From: Pseudobdellovibrionaceae bacterium
Lineage (GTDB): Bacteria > Bdellovibrionota > Bdellovibrionia > Bdellovibrionales > Bdellovibrionaceae
Direction of reading: 5' to 3'
NCBI GenBank assembly: GCA_947374445.1
Contig: CANCBY010000080.1
Coordinates: 1 to 10,025, forward strand
DNA: 10,025 nucleotides
Shown here: positions 1 to 5,841 of the stretch, piece by piece
How the letters are laid out: each line of letters starts with the position of its first letter
Numbering within the stretch: position 1 is the first letter of the stretch
Translations under genes and position numbers: made by a program
Notes under the pieces: model-generated
The model's input: only the letters and a program-made list of their open reading frames with translations
The model's database searches: none
What the model was told of the DNA's origin: nothing

Positions 1-64
1 ATTTGATTATAAAGACCATTTCGAAAAAAAGATCAATATTTTTAGATTTTACCCGAAGAACTGC

Positions 65-757
65 CTACTCAGAAGCCAGGCTCAAGAGCTGAGACTGCGC
101 TAAGCGGCGCTCTCTCAGCTCTTTGATTACCATTGACGATATAGATCCAACTCGGCCTTCAGCAATATCAATGGCCGAGCTCAGCACGATCTCCGCCAGA
201 GGCACATTGCGCACAACCGGAGCCTGATTAGCTGCCATGCAGTGCTCAGCCGGGCTGACAACAGAGTGCTTGCGACAAATCGACGGCCGGTCCTCATAAA
301 TTGAGCAGGCGCCCTGATCTCCCAAAAACACACAACGATTCATAGCCGTCACGCCCAAAAGCCATGAGGCATCTTGGCGTTTTTTTTGTGACTGATGTTC
401 AAGCCGCTCGAGATCTACCGGATGACCGCGTTCAATGATGTCAGCCAAAAGAGATGCTTCATCGGGAGTGATTTCAACTTCAAGATGGCAGCAGGCAGAG
501 CATCCCTTTTTGCAACTCGTAGGAATGGATTCGGCCTTTTGTACTTCGCGCTCGATCAGCGCGTGAAGCACGTGAGCTCGAGAAGCTCCGGGATTGGCTT
601 CTGCTAAAAATTTTCGGCTTTCATTGAGAAGCACTTCAATATCTTCTATAAACTGCGCAAAAGTTTCGGCGTTCACACTTTCTTCGTAGTGAAAGATCAA
701 ACTTTTAAGTACAGGAGTTAAATACTCGTAGTAGCCAACAAACTCTTTTGCAGTCAT
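65..757 (-). CDS. YkgJ-family cysteine-cluster (putative Zn/Fe-chelating) protein
   Basis: The 230-residue product carries the signature of the YkgJ/CxxCxxCC family. A C-x3-C-x2-CC cluster lies at C82, C86, C89 and C90, and a second group at C142, C151, C161 and C173 includes the typical CSIYEDRPSICR stretch (residues 151-162). Family members are thought to bind a zinc or iron-sulphur centre, but their reaction is mostly unknown. The N-terminal ~75 residues look helical and are not part of the core domain. I see no signal peptide or membrane segment, so it is probably cytoplasmic. The ATG start is well supported: GGAG lies 7 nt upstream (TTTGGAGATATAG-ATG when read on the minus strand). It appears to be a single-gene transcript divergent from the next gene. 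The family call is secure; the function is not. Confidence 0.9.
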   Translation of the reverse strand: MTAKEFVGYYEYLTPVLKSLIFHYEESVNAETFAQFIEDIEVLLNESRKFLAEANPGASRAHVLHALIEREVQKAESIPTSCKKGCSACCHLEVEITPDEASLLADIIERGHPVDLERLEHQSQKKRQDASWLLGVTAMNRCVFLGDQGACSIYEDRPSICRKHSVVSPAEHCMAANQAPVVRNVPLAEIVLSSAIDIAEGRVGSISSMVIKELRERRLAQSQLLSLASE

Positions 758-790
758 CTATATCTCCAAACTAAAATTACCTCTCTTCTG

Positions 791-799
791 ATTGTAGCA
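791..799 (-). promoter_or_regulatory. Extended -10 promoter for the YkgJ-family gene
   Basis: Read on the minus strand, this is TGC-TACAAT, a TGn extended -10 matching TATAAT at five of six positions. A start point near 784 would give a leader of about 27 nt that contains the GGAG ribosome site. No good -35 box is seen at 17-18 nt, as is common for extended -10 promoters. Predicted from sequence only. Confidence 0.4.
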
Positions 800-999
800 G
801 AACATACATAGACGGACTGCAAACAAACTCGTTTTTTGAAGGCGAGTCTGGTTGACACATGGATTAGTACCTACAAAGGTCTAAGCTGATGCCACAAAGG
901 CAAACACATAAACAATACAAAAACAAAATAGAGACCTAGGGCGAATTGCTATGTCTTCAAAGCTCAGTCATCCTTATAGAAGACACCCAAAGGACTCTC

Positions 1000-1578
1000 A
1001 TGTACAAGTCGGCGTCACAGCGCTATCAAATCGTCAACGGCAAAGAGACCATCCAAATTCGAGTCAATTCTCCACTGCAGCTGTTTGACTCGCGAGACCC
1101 AGCGCCGTTTCGCGATCGAGACTTAGACGACGACTTCACTGATTATCTGATTTCGTGTGCCGATGAAGTCCCTAATAGAGCACCACTGCTGATTGAAATT
1201 ATTATTTCAAAATCACAGCCCGATATTAAATCCGAAGCAATTATTGAAGCCATTGAGAACTACTTTCAATATCAGATCGAATTGAAAAAAAGTCAGTTCT
1301 CAAAAATGCTGCGAATGGCACGGCTATTTTTGACCGTGGGAATGCTGGTTTTAGCTATCTGTCTGGGGCTTTCTCAATTCACTAAGCATATTCCCAATGA
1401 GATTTTTAGTACCACTTTCCGCGAAGGGATCGTGATTTTTGGCTGGGTCTCTATGTGGAAGCCTCTTGAGCTTCTTCTATTTGATTGGTACCCCATCTAC
1501 GACCGCATTCAGCTGCTCAAACGAATCCTATCGGCTGAAACCCAGGTTCACGTCGAAGCTCCCCAAAACCCGCTTTAG
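1000..1578 (+). CDS. Conserved hypothetical membrane protein, two transmembrane helices
   Basis: The product is 192 residues if translation starts at ATG 1000, which has AAGGA (990-994) 5 nt upstream. A TTG at 946 with a closer AGGG would add 18 residues but is less convincing. The N-terminal ~110 residues are soluble, with an acidic motif PAPFRDRDLDDDFTDYL near residues 35-51. Two hydrophobic segments follow: one at about residues 109-128 and one in the strongly patterned stretch EGIVIFGWVSMWKPLELLLF at about 141-160, which continues into DWYPIYDR. From memory, the PFxxRDLD and GWVxMWxPLE...YDWxP patterns recur in uncharacterised proteobacterial proteins. I cannot confirm a family number. 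It is probably an inner-membrane protein with a cytoplasmic N-domain. Its function is unknown. It may be a single-gene unit, as no partner is obvious. Confidence 0.82.
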   Translation: MYKSASQRYQIVNGKETIQIRVNSPLQLFDSRDPAPFRDRDLDDDFTDYLISCADEVPNRAPLLIEIIISKSQPDIKSEAIIEAIENYFQYQIELKKSQFSKMLRMARLFLTVGMLVLAICLGLSQFTKHIPNEIFSTTFREGIVIFGWVSMWKPLELLLFDWYPIYDRIQLLKRILSAETQVHVEAPQNPL

Positions 1579-1682
1579 CGTTTGATTCTAAAGGCTATTT
1601 ATTGACTCTGCACTCGTAGAGCTTTAAACCGATGGCAGCTAACATCTTTGAGAAATCAAATCATCAAATCATAGGAGAAATT

Positions 1683-2117
1683 ATGAAATCACTCATCGCC
1701 CTTTCTTTTGCCATCGCATTGTCAACTGCAGCCTGCTCTTCAAAACCTAAAGCTGAAGACACTGCTAAGCCAGCAACCCCGGCAGTAACTGCTCCTACAA
1801 CTGCAGCTGCTACCCCTGCGCCAACTGAAAAAGTTGTTAATAAGAAAGCCAAAAAAGAAAAAGCTGCTGCTAAAACTGGGTCTGCTGCAGAAGCTACAAC
1901 ACCTGCTGCTAGCGCCGCTGGCACTTTGACTTGCACCAAAGGTTCGGATGTCAGAACTGTAGAAGTCAAAGCCAAAGAAAAAGGTTGTGAAGTTGTTTAC
2001 ACCAAAAAAGGTGACACTAAATCTGTGGCTTCAGCCAACTCAGGAATGAGCTACTGCGAAACTGTCAGCCAAAAGTTCTCTAAAAACCTGACAGCTTCAG
2101 GAATGACCTGCAAATAA
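1683..2117 (+). CDS. Small Ala/Pro/Lys-rich lipoprotein with four-cysteine C-terminal module
   Basis: The 144-residue product starts at ATG 1683, with AGGAG (1673-1677) 5 nt upstream. An upstream in-frame ATG at 1632 lacks a ribosome site and would bury the signal peptide. Residues 1-17 form a lipoprotein-type signal ending in the lipobox-like STAAC, with C18 as the lipid-modified residue. The -3 Thr is not ideal. Residues 20-80 are a low-complexity Ala/Pro/Thr/Lys linker. The C-terminal ~63 residues hold C84, C102, C125 and C143 in a pattern CTxGxxxRTVEV...GCEVVYTK...YCE...C. This resembles a small uncharacterised gammaproteobacterial domain I recall with CEVRYxK and GYCExxAxxFVxxL motifs. 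The four cysteines probably form two disulphides in the periplasm. The linker suggests it spans or binds peptidoglycan, which is inference. A weak promoter could lie at TTGACT (1602-1607). Function unknown. Confidence 0.85.
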   Translation: MKSLIALSFAIALSTAACSSKPKAEDTAKPATPAVTAPTTAAATPAPTEKVVNKKAKKEKAAAKTGSAAEATTPAASAAGTLTCTKGSDVRTVEVKAKEKGCEVVYTKKGDTKSVASANSGMSYCETVSQKFSKNLTASGMTCK

Positions 2118-2139
2118 AGTTAATTAGTGCCTTTTGCAG
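2108..2139. terminator. Weak inverted repeat over the convergent gene ends
   Basis: CTGCAAA (2108-2114) and TTTGCAG (2133-2139) form a perfect 7-bp inverted repeat around an AT-rich 18-nt loop. The repeat covers both convergent stop codons. No T-tract follows on either strand, so it is at best a weak bidirectional terminator. It could also be chance. Confidence 0.25.
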
Positions 2140-3868
2140 CTGCCGGTCGGTTGTTTGGCGAGGTCGAGCTTTGAGTCTCGCCACCTTTACCAACGGTCAT
2201 CGGCGGCAAAGTCGGAGTAACTGGCACAACTGGCGTAATTGCAGTTGCAACTCTAGATCCGCCTTGGCCTCGACTCATAAGCCACGCAAGCAGGGCAAAA
2301 GCTCCAATGGCACAGACCCATTTTCTAGTTGTCGTTTCTGTACAAGCATTTGTATCTTTTTTCTCGACAGGCTTTTTTGCGACCGCTGCAACTTTAGCTT
2401 CAGGCGCAACAGGAGCCCAGGCAAACGCACATACATAGGTGCTATGCTTTTCTGTAATCTCTTGAACGCGCGGGTCATTGAGTAAAATTTTACCATCCGC
2501 AAGATCAGCACTGACTTGTTGTGCTTGTTTTTCTAACTCAATACATTTTTTGGGATCATCGTTGTTAGTTACTTTCTGTCCAACAACATCGACTGTCACT
2601 ACACTGCACTCTTTACCCTGCTTAGCCTTTTCGTCCTTGCTAGGACTTTCTGATGCCAATGCTCTTTCTTGCGAGCAATCTGCTGCTTGTTTTGCTAGCA
2701 GAAGTCGGTTCATTAAAAATTTACAGGCCGTTCGATGCCCTTGATTGTAGTCAAAAGTACCGCCGTCTTTCTTTTTTGCCTTATGCTCAGGAAAACCCTT
2801 CAAAAAATCATCCTCGTTAAAGTCCTGAGTTTTTCCATTTTTGATATGATCATTAAGGACGGTTTCGCTGATTCCACATTTTTGAGTGGCTTGGGTGATA
2901 TGGCTGCGTAAATTTTTATAAAAATCACCCTCCTCATTGACGTCCATTTTATCTTTATTGCGAAGAATACTTTGAACAAATTTTTCTCTTGAGGCTTCGT
3001 CATTCAATTTAAACTTTTCGTTGCAACCCTGGCTTACATAGATCGATGGGATCCCTTGAGGGTTGAACGGAACACACACTGGCTTATTGTCGTCTTGAAA
3101 TCCGTAAACCAAAGGATTGCACTTAAATGACTTTTTAGGACCATCACAATACAGATTTTTTTTATTTACGTCCTCACCGCCACAATATCCTTTTTTAGAG
3201 ATTTCACTGAAATTTCCAGCAATAACACAAGTGCGGTCAGACTCCGTGGCGTAGGCTGTGCTCAAAACAAAATCTACATATGAAAACTGTTTAGAGACTT
3301 CGGGTTGAGCCTGCTCCGAGTAGCTCGCAAGAGCGTTGATCAAGTCGCGCATTTTGGTCTGATAGTTTGCAGCGGCTTGTTTATTGACGCTGTTTGCTTT
3401 TTCGAGCTGCTCAAGAGTTAACATCGGATTTAAATCTCCTGCTGTTAAAACTCCGTCATAGTAAATATCTTCGTAAGTAAAATCACTACCGCCGACACTG
3501 AATACAATCTTTTCGCCTACTTGATGGATATCTATAACTTCTTGTTTCTTATCAAACTTAAAAATCATTTTTGTGAAGCTCTTACCATTGAGCTCGTAAT
3601 CAGAAAATTCTACATGAGGTAAAGTTATGTTCGGATTAGACTTGTGAAGGCGATCTAACATCGTTCGCATTTTGTAATGGATGTTGTTTGAGTTTTTGCT
3701 CAGCCAAGGACCAATGTCTGCACCGGCCTTGTAGTCCATTTTTTTAAATGAATCTCGGATCACTTTTGTTTGCTCGTTTTGTGAATTTACAGCTGCTAGC
3801 GATAAACTTGGAGCAAATGCGACAGAAAAGCAGACCGACAAGTTTAAAAAATATTTCCAAAGCTTCAT
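2120..3868 (-). CDS. Cys-rich secreted protein with C-terminal membrane anchor, unknown function
   Basis: The 582-residue product has a Sec signal peptide at residues 1-26, probably cleaved after SLSLAA. ATG 3868 is supported by AAGGAG 8 nt upstream. Residues 27-200 are a Cys-free domain with mixed charge. Residues 205-520 hold 14 cysteines (C214, C229, C241, C250, C265, C282, C331, C382, C398, C421, C442, C480, C509, C519), including the stretch CNPLVYG...CVPF at 250-268. That pattern recalls families of Bdellovibrio extracytoplasmic proteins (memory, not checked). A hydrophobic segment at about 517-532 is followed by RGQGGSR and a Pro/Thr/Ser-rich tail of about 50 residues. The expected topology is type I: a large disulphide-bonded periplasmic part, one helix, and a short cytoplasmic tail. 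I see no catalytic motif. It stands alone, convergent with the small lipoprotein gene and divergent from the VWA gene. Confidence 0.85.
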   Translation of the reverse strand: MKLWKYFLNLSVCFSVAFAPSLSLAAVNSQNEQTKVIRDSFKKMDYKAGADIGPWLSKNSNNIHYKMRTMLDRLHKSNPNITLPHVEFSDYELNGKSFTKMIFKFDKKQEVIDIHQVGEKIVFSVGGSDFTYEDIYYDGVLTAGDLNPMLTLEQLEKANSVNKQAAANYQTKMRDLINALASYSEQAQPEVSKQFSYVDFVLSTAYATESDRTCVIAGNFSEISKKGYCGGEDVNKKNLYCDGPKKSFKCNPLVYGFQDDNKPVCVPFNPQGIPSIYVSQGCNEKFKLNDEASREKFVQSILRNKDKMDVNEEGDFYKNLRSHITQATQKCGISETVLNDHIKNGKTQDFNEDDFLKGFPEHKAKKKDGGTFDYNQGHRTACKFLMNRLLLAKQAADCSQERALASESPSKDEKAKQGKECSVVTVDVVGQKVTNNDDPKKCIELEKQAQQVSADLADGKILLNDPRVQEITEKHSTYVCAFAWAPVAPEAKVAAVAKKPVEKKDTNACTETTTRKWVCAIGAFALLAWLMSRGQGGSRVATAITPVVPVTPTLPPMTVGKGGETQSSTSPNNRPAAAKGTN

Positions 3869-3907
3869 GCTTGCACTCCTTGACTAAAACTCAAATGACT
3901 CAGGCCT

Positions 3908-3947
3908 TGCTGAGATGATCAATGATTCAGTACTTATCATCTCAGCA
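3908..3947. repeat. Perfect 12-bp inverted repeat in divergent spacer
   Basis: TGCTGAGATGAT (3908-3919) and ATCATCTCAGCA (3936-3947) are exact reverse complements, separated by 16 nt. The repeat lies 40-79 nt upstream of the start of the Cys-rich protein gene and about 145 nt upstream of the VWA gene. Only a short TTT follows the right arm, and no gene end is near, so it does not look like a terminator. A dimeric regulator site or a hairpin in the 5' leader of the minus-strand transcript are both possible. Confidence 0.6.
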
Positions 3948-4092
3948 TTTAGACCTGATTTCCAATAGTCTCCGCTGCTATAGCGTAAAGTCAGGACCCA
4001 CGCGTCTCTACAAGCAGGCCCAATGGCCAGATTTGTGTCTTGCAAAAAGCTGATTCATCACTCACTGCCCGAGATTTGATAGACTGAAACAG

Positions 4093-5256
4093 ATGAAAAA
4101 AATTATTCAAATCTCATTTTTATTGGCGCTTTCGGCTTTAGTTACAACCTCTTGCAACAAAGTTAAATTTAGTGCAGGCGGGATGACAGCTGTTACTCCG
4201 CAGTCCACTCCCGAGGCAACACCCACCCTCACTCCAGAAAGCACACCAACACCCACTCCTTCGGTTACCGCGACGGCAACACCAGTGCCTACCGCTACCG
4301 TGATGCCAACAGCAACTGTAATGCCTTCGTCCACGCCAGCACCAACTGCCACGCCTCTTGTTAGCAAAACAAAAGCAGTCACTGTTCAAAAAAATATGAC
4401 CCAAGTAGATATTCTTTTGATCATCGACGACTCTTCATCGATGGCAGCTGACAATGGGCGCTTGGGCGGACGCCTTGCAGGGTTTATCAACTCGTTAGCG
4501 CAAGCCAACTTAGACTGGCAAATGTGCGTTACCACTACGGATGTTTCATATTATGCTGGAGCGCCACTGATCTGGTCAGGAACATCAAGCCATATTCTGA
4601 ATTCTAACATCGGCTCAAGCCTCAATTCCGTTGTACAACAAACAATCTACGATATCGGATCTGGCTTCAGCAACGATGAGCAAGCAATCAAAGCGACCTA
4701 CTTGAATGTCACAAAAAACGCTCAGTTCTCATGTCACCGCCCCAACTCGACTCTTGCGACGATTATTATCTCGGATGAAGACGAACGCAGCGTTGGCGGA
4801 ATTTACAACTTGAGTTCGGCTCAGTACCAACCTCTCACAAACGAAAATATGCCAGACACTTTGATTTCAACAGTGCAAAGTCAGTTAGGCACGACTGCCA
4901 ATCCCAAAAAATTTCGTGTGAATTCAATTGTCGTCACCGAGCCCACCTGCGAAGCCAAGCAAGACGCTGAGGGCACTCCAAGCTTTATCGGCAAAATGTA
5001 CATGGATCTCGCCACCAAAACCGGAGGCACAATTGGCAGTATTTGCGACACAGACTTTACTCCAAACTTAAATGTATTCAGTGGAATTGTTCGCAAAACC
5101 GTTTCAAGTGTGACTTTAGATTGCACTCCCGTTTCACAGTTGGTCGTAGGACTCCCCTCAGGAACGACTGCTTCTTTACAAGGACCTGTGATGAGCTTCA
5201 GCCCCGCACTTGCTGAGGGCACAACAATTACAATTAATTATCAGTGCAACCCTTAG
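4093..5256 (+). CDS. VWA-domain lipoprotein with Pro/Thr-rich stalk
   Basis: The 387-residue product starts with a lipoprotein signal (MKKIIQISFL...) ending at TTSC, with C21 as the likely lipidated residue. Residues 35-90 form a Pro/Thr/Ala/Val stalk. A von Willebrand factor A domain begins at about residue 104. VDILLIIDDSSSM contains the MIDAS motif D112-x-S114-x-S116, and ISDEDE supplies the distal acidic residue D218. The pattern (DILxxIDDSxSM, DWQxxVTTTDV, SDEDE) matches a family of predicted lipoproteins common in myxobacteria and Bdellovibrio relatives. Such domains bind protein ligands through a metal ion. Six cysteines (C145, C204, C286, C318, C344, C385) suggest three disulphides. 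The final ~45 residues may be a small beta domain. It is probably exposed at the outer membrane in an adhesive or scaffold role, which is inference. No clear Shine-Dalgarno precedes ATG 4093. The next gene follows after 28 nt. Confidence 0.88.
   Translation: MKKIIQISFLLALSALVTTSCNKVKFSAGGMTAVTPQSTPEATPTLTPESTPTPTPSVTATATPVPTATVMPTATVMPSSTPAPTATPLVSKTKAVTVQKNMTQVDILLIIDDSSSMAADNGRLGGRLAGFINSLAQANLDWQMCVTTTDVSYYAGAPLIWSGTSSHILNSNIGSSLNSVVQQTIYDIGSGFSNDEQAIKATYLNVTKNAQFSCHRPNSTLATIIISDEDERSVGGIYNLSSAQYQPLTNENMPDTLISTVQSQLGTTANPKKFRVNSIVVTEPTCEAKQDAEGTPSFIGKMYMDLATKTGGTIGSICDTDFTPNLNVFSGIVRKTVSSVTLDCTPVSQLVVGLPSGTTASLQGPVMSFSPALAEGTTITINYQCNP
4195..4362 (+). repeat. Low-complexity Pro/Thr stalk-coding segment
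   Basis: This segment encodes residues 35-90 of the VWA lipoprotein, made almost wholly of Pro, Thr, Ala, Val and Ser. Within it, PTATVM is repeated in tandem (4288-4305 and 4306-4323). Such stalks usually hold a binding domain away from the membrane. Confidence 0.7.
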
Positions 5257-5284
5257 CTTGCCAAGCCCACAAAAGAGGACATCA

Positions 5285-5761
5285 ATGACTCAATTTTATA
5301 AAAATCAGTTTTTCTGGATCTCACTTGGTTTCACAGCTCTTGTTGCCTGGGGATTTGTTATCGCTCAAAAAACGCAAAACACAGAATCAAGCTCAGAGAG
5401 CAATCAGACGATGCAAGAAAAAGCCACTGAGAGAGCAAAACTCATCGGCCGGCACCTTATAGAAACTCAATTTATCAAAAAAGTATTTACGACAGAAACT
5501 GAACCGACTCAATCTCGAGGTCTCGCTTCAGTGAACGGACAATTGAATCCTGCTGCAGAAGCCACCGACTTCAAACTTCAAGTCGTTGAAGAGGGACAAA
5601 CGGCGAGAGACCCTTGGGGATTTCCGTTTTCATACAAAAAAACAAAAACAAAACTTTATATTTGGTCATTAGGTCCAAATCACACTATGGATTCAAGCGC
5701 TGAGCAGATTGAATCTTCAAAAACTCAAGGTGATGACATCCTCGTCACCCTATCTTTATAA
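5285..5761 (+). CDS. Membrane-anchored protein with GspG-like (pseudopilin) C-terminal module
   Basis: The 158-residue product starts at ATG 5285, with AGAGGA (5274-5279) 5 nt upstream. In-frame codons further upstream overlap the VWA gene and lack a ribosome site. One N-terminal helix (about residues 9-27) is followed by a charged helical region (about 40-66). The C-terminal third contains DPWGFPFSY (109-117), WSLGPN (127-132) and GDDI (149-152). These match the order of DPWGxPYxY, SxGxDG and GxDADI in the C-terminal fold of the type II secretion pseudopilin GspG. The N-terminus lacks the G/FTLxE prepilin-peptidase site: the sequence runs FFWISLGFTALVAW. It is therefore more likely a permanently anchored relative than a processed pilin. 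The 28-nt gap after the VWA gene suggests co-transcription. No other type II secretion genes are in the window. Confidence 0.75.
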   Translation: MTQFYKNQFFWISLGFTALVAWGFVIAQKTQNTESSSESNQTMQEKATERAKLIGRHLIETQFIKKVFTTETEPTQSRGLASVNGQLNPAAEATDFKLQVVEEGQTARDPWGFPFSYKKTKTKLYIWSLGPNHTMDSSAEQIESSKTQGDDILVTLSL

Positions 5762-5796
5762 CTTTATCTTCACAGCTTTATCGCTATAGCTTATCT

Positions 5797-5841
5797 CAAT
5801 AGACGCCACACCTCTTAGTGGTATTTAATGGGCGTCTATTG
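5797..5841. terminator. Stem-loop between convergent operons
   Basis: CAATAGACGCC (5797-5807) and GGCGTCTATTG (5831-5841) form a perfect 11-bp stem with a 23-nt loop. The loop can itself fold through CCAC/GTGG (5806-5809 and 5818-5821). It sits where the efflux operon converges on the VWA/pseudopilin-like unit and overlaps the last codons and stop of the emrB-like gene. Neither side has a T-tract, so it is not a textbook intrinsic terminator. It may work in both directions or protect mRNA 3' ends. Confidence 0.5.

Noticed and set aside
1..64. Possible terminator after the YkgJ-family gene
   Set aside because: A run of seven T on the minus strand exists, but no stable GC stem precedes it. The region is AT-rich, and I see nothing firm in it.
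852..877. TTGACA at 852-857 as a -35 box for the two-helix membrane protein gene
   Set aside because: The hexamer is perfect, but no acceptable -10 box lies 16-18 nt downstream; TACAAA is only 14 nt away.
946..999. TTG start at 946 adding 18 residues to the two-helix membrane protein
   Set aside because: ATG 1000 has AAGGA at ideal spacing, and the extra residues add nothing recognisable. The AGGG before the TTG is only 4 nt away.
1655..1672. Tandem 8-bp direct repeat ATCAAATC upstream of the small lipoprotein gene
   Set aside because: Only two copies plus two bases, in AT-rich leader sequence. No link to a promoter or known regulator site, so probably chance.
2171..2744. Plus-strand open frames opposite the Cys-rich protein gene
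   Set aside because: Their products are Ser/Cys-rich with no domain, and they lie antisense to a well-supported gene with signal peptide and ribosome site.
4107..4404. Two long minus-strand open frames opposite the Pro/Thr stalk
   Set aside because: They are by-products of the repetitive ACC/CCA/GCA codons of the stalk, with Val/Gly- or Arg/Cys-rich low-complexity products and no ribosome site.
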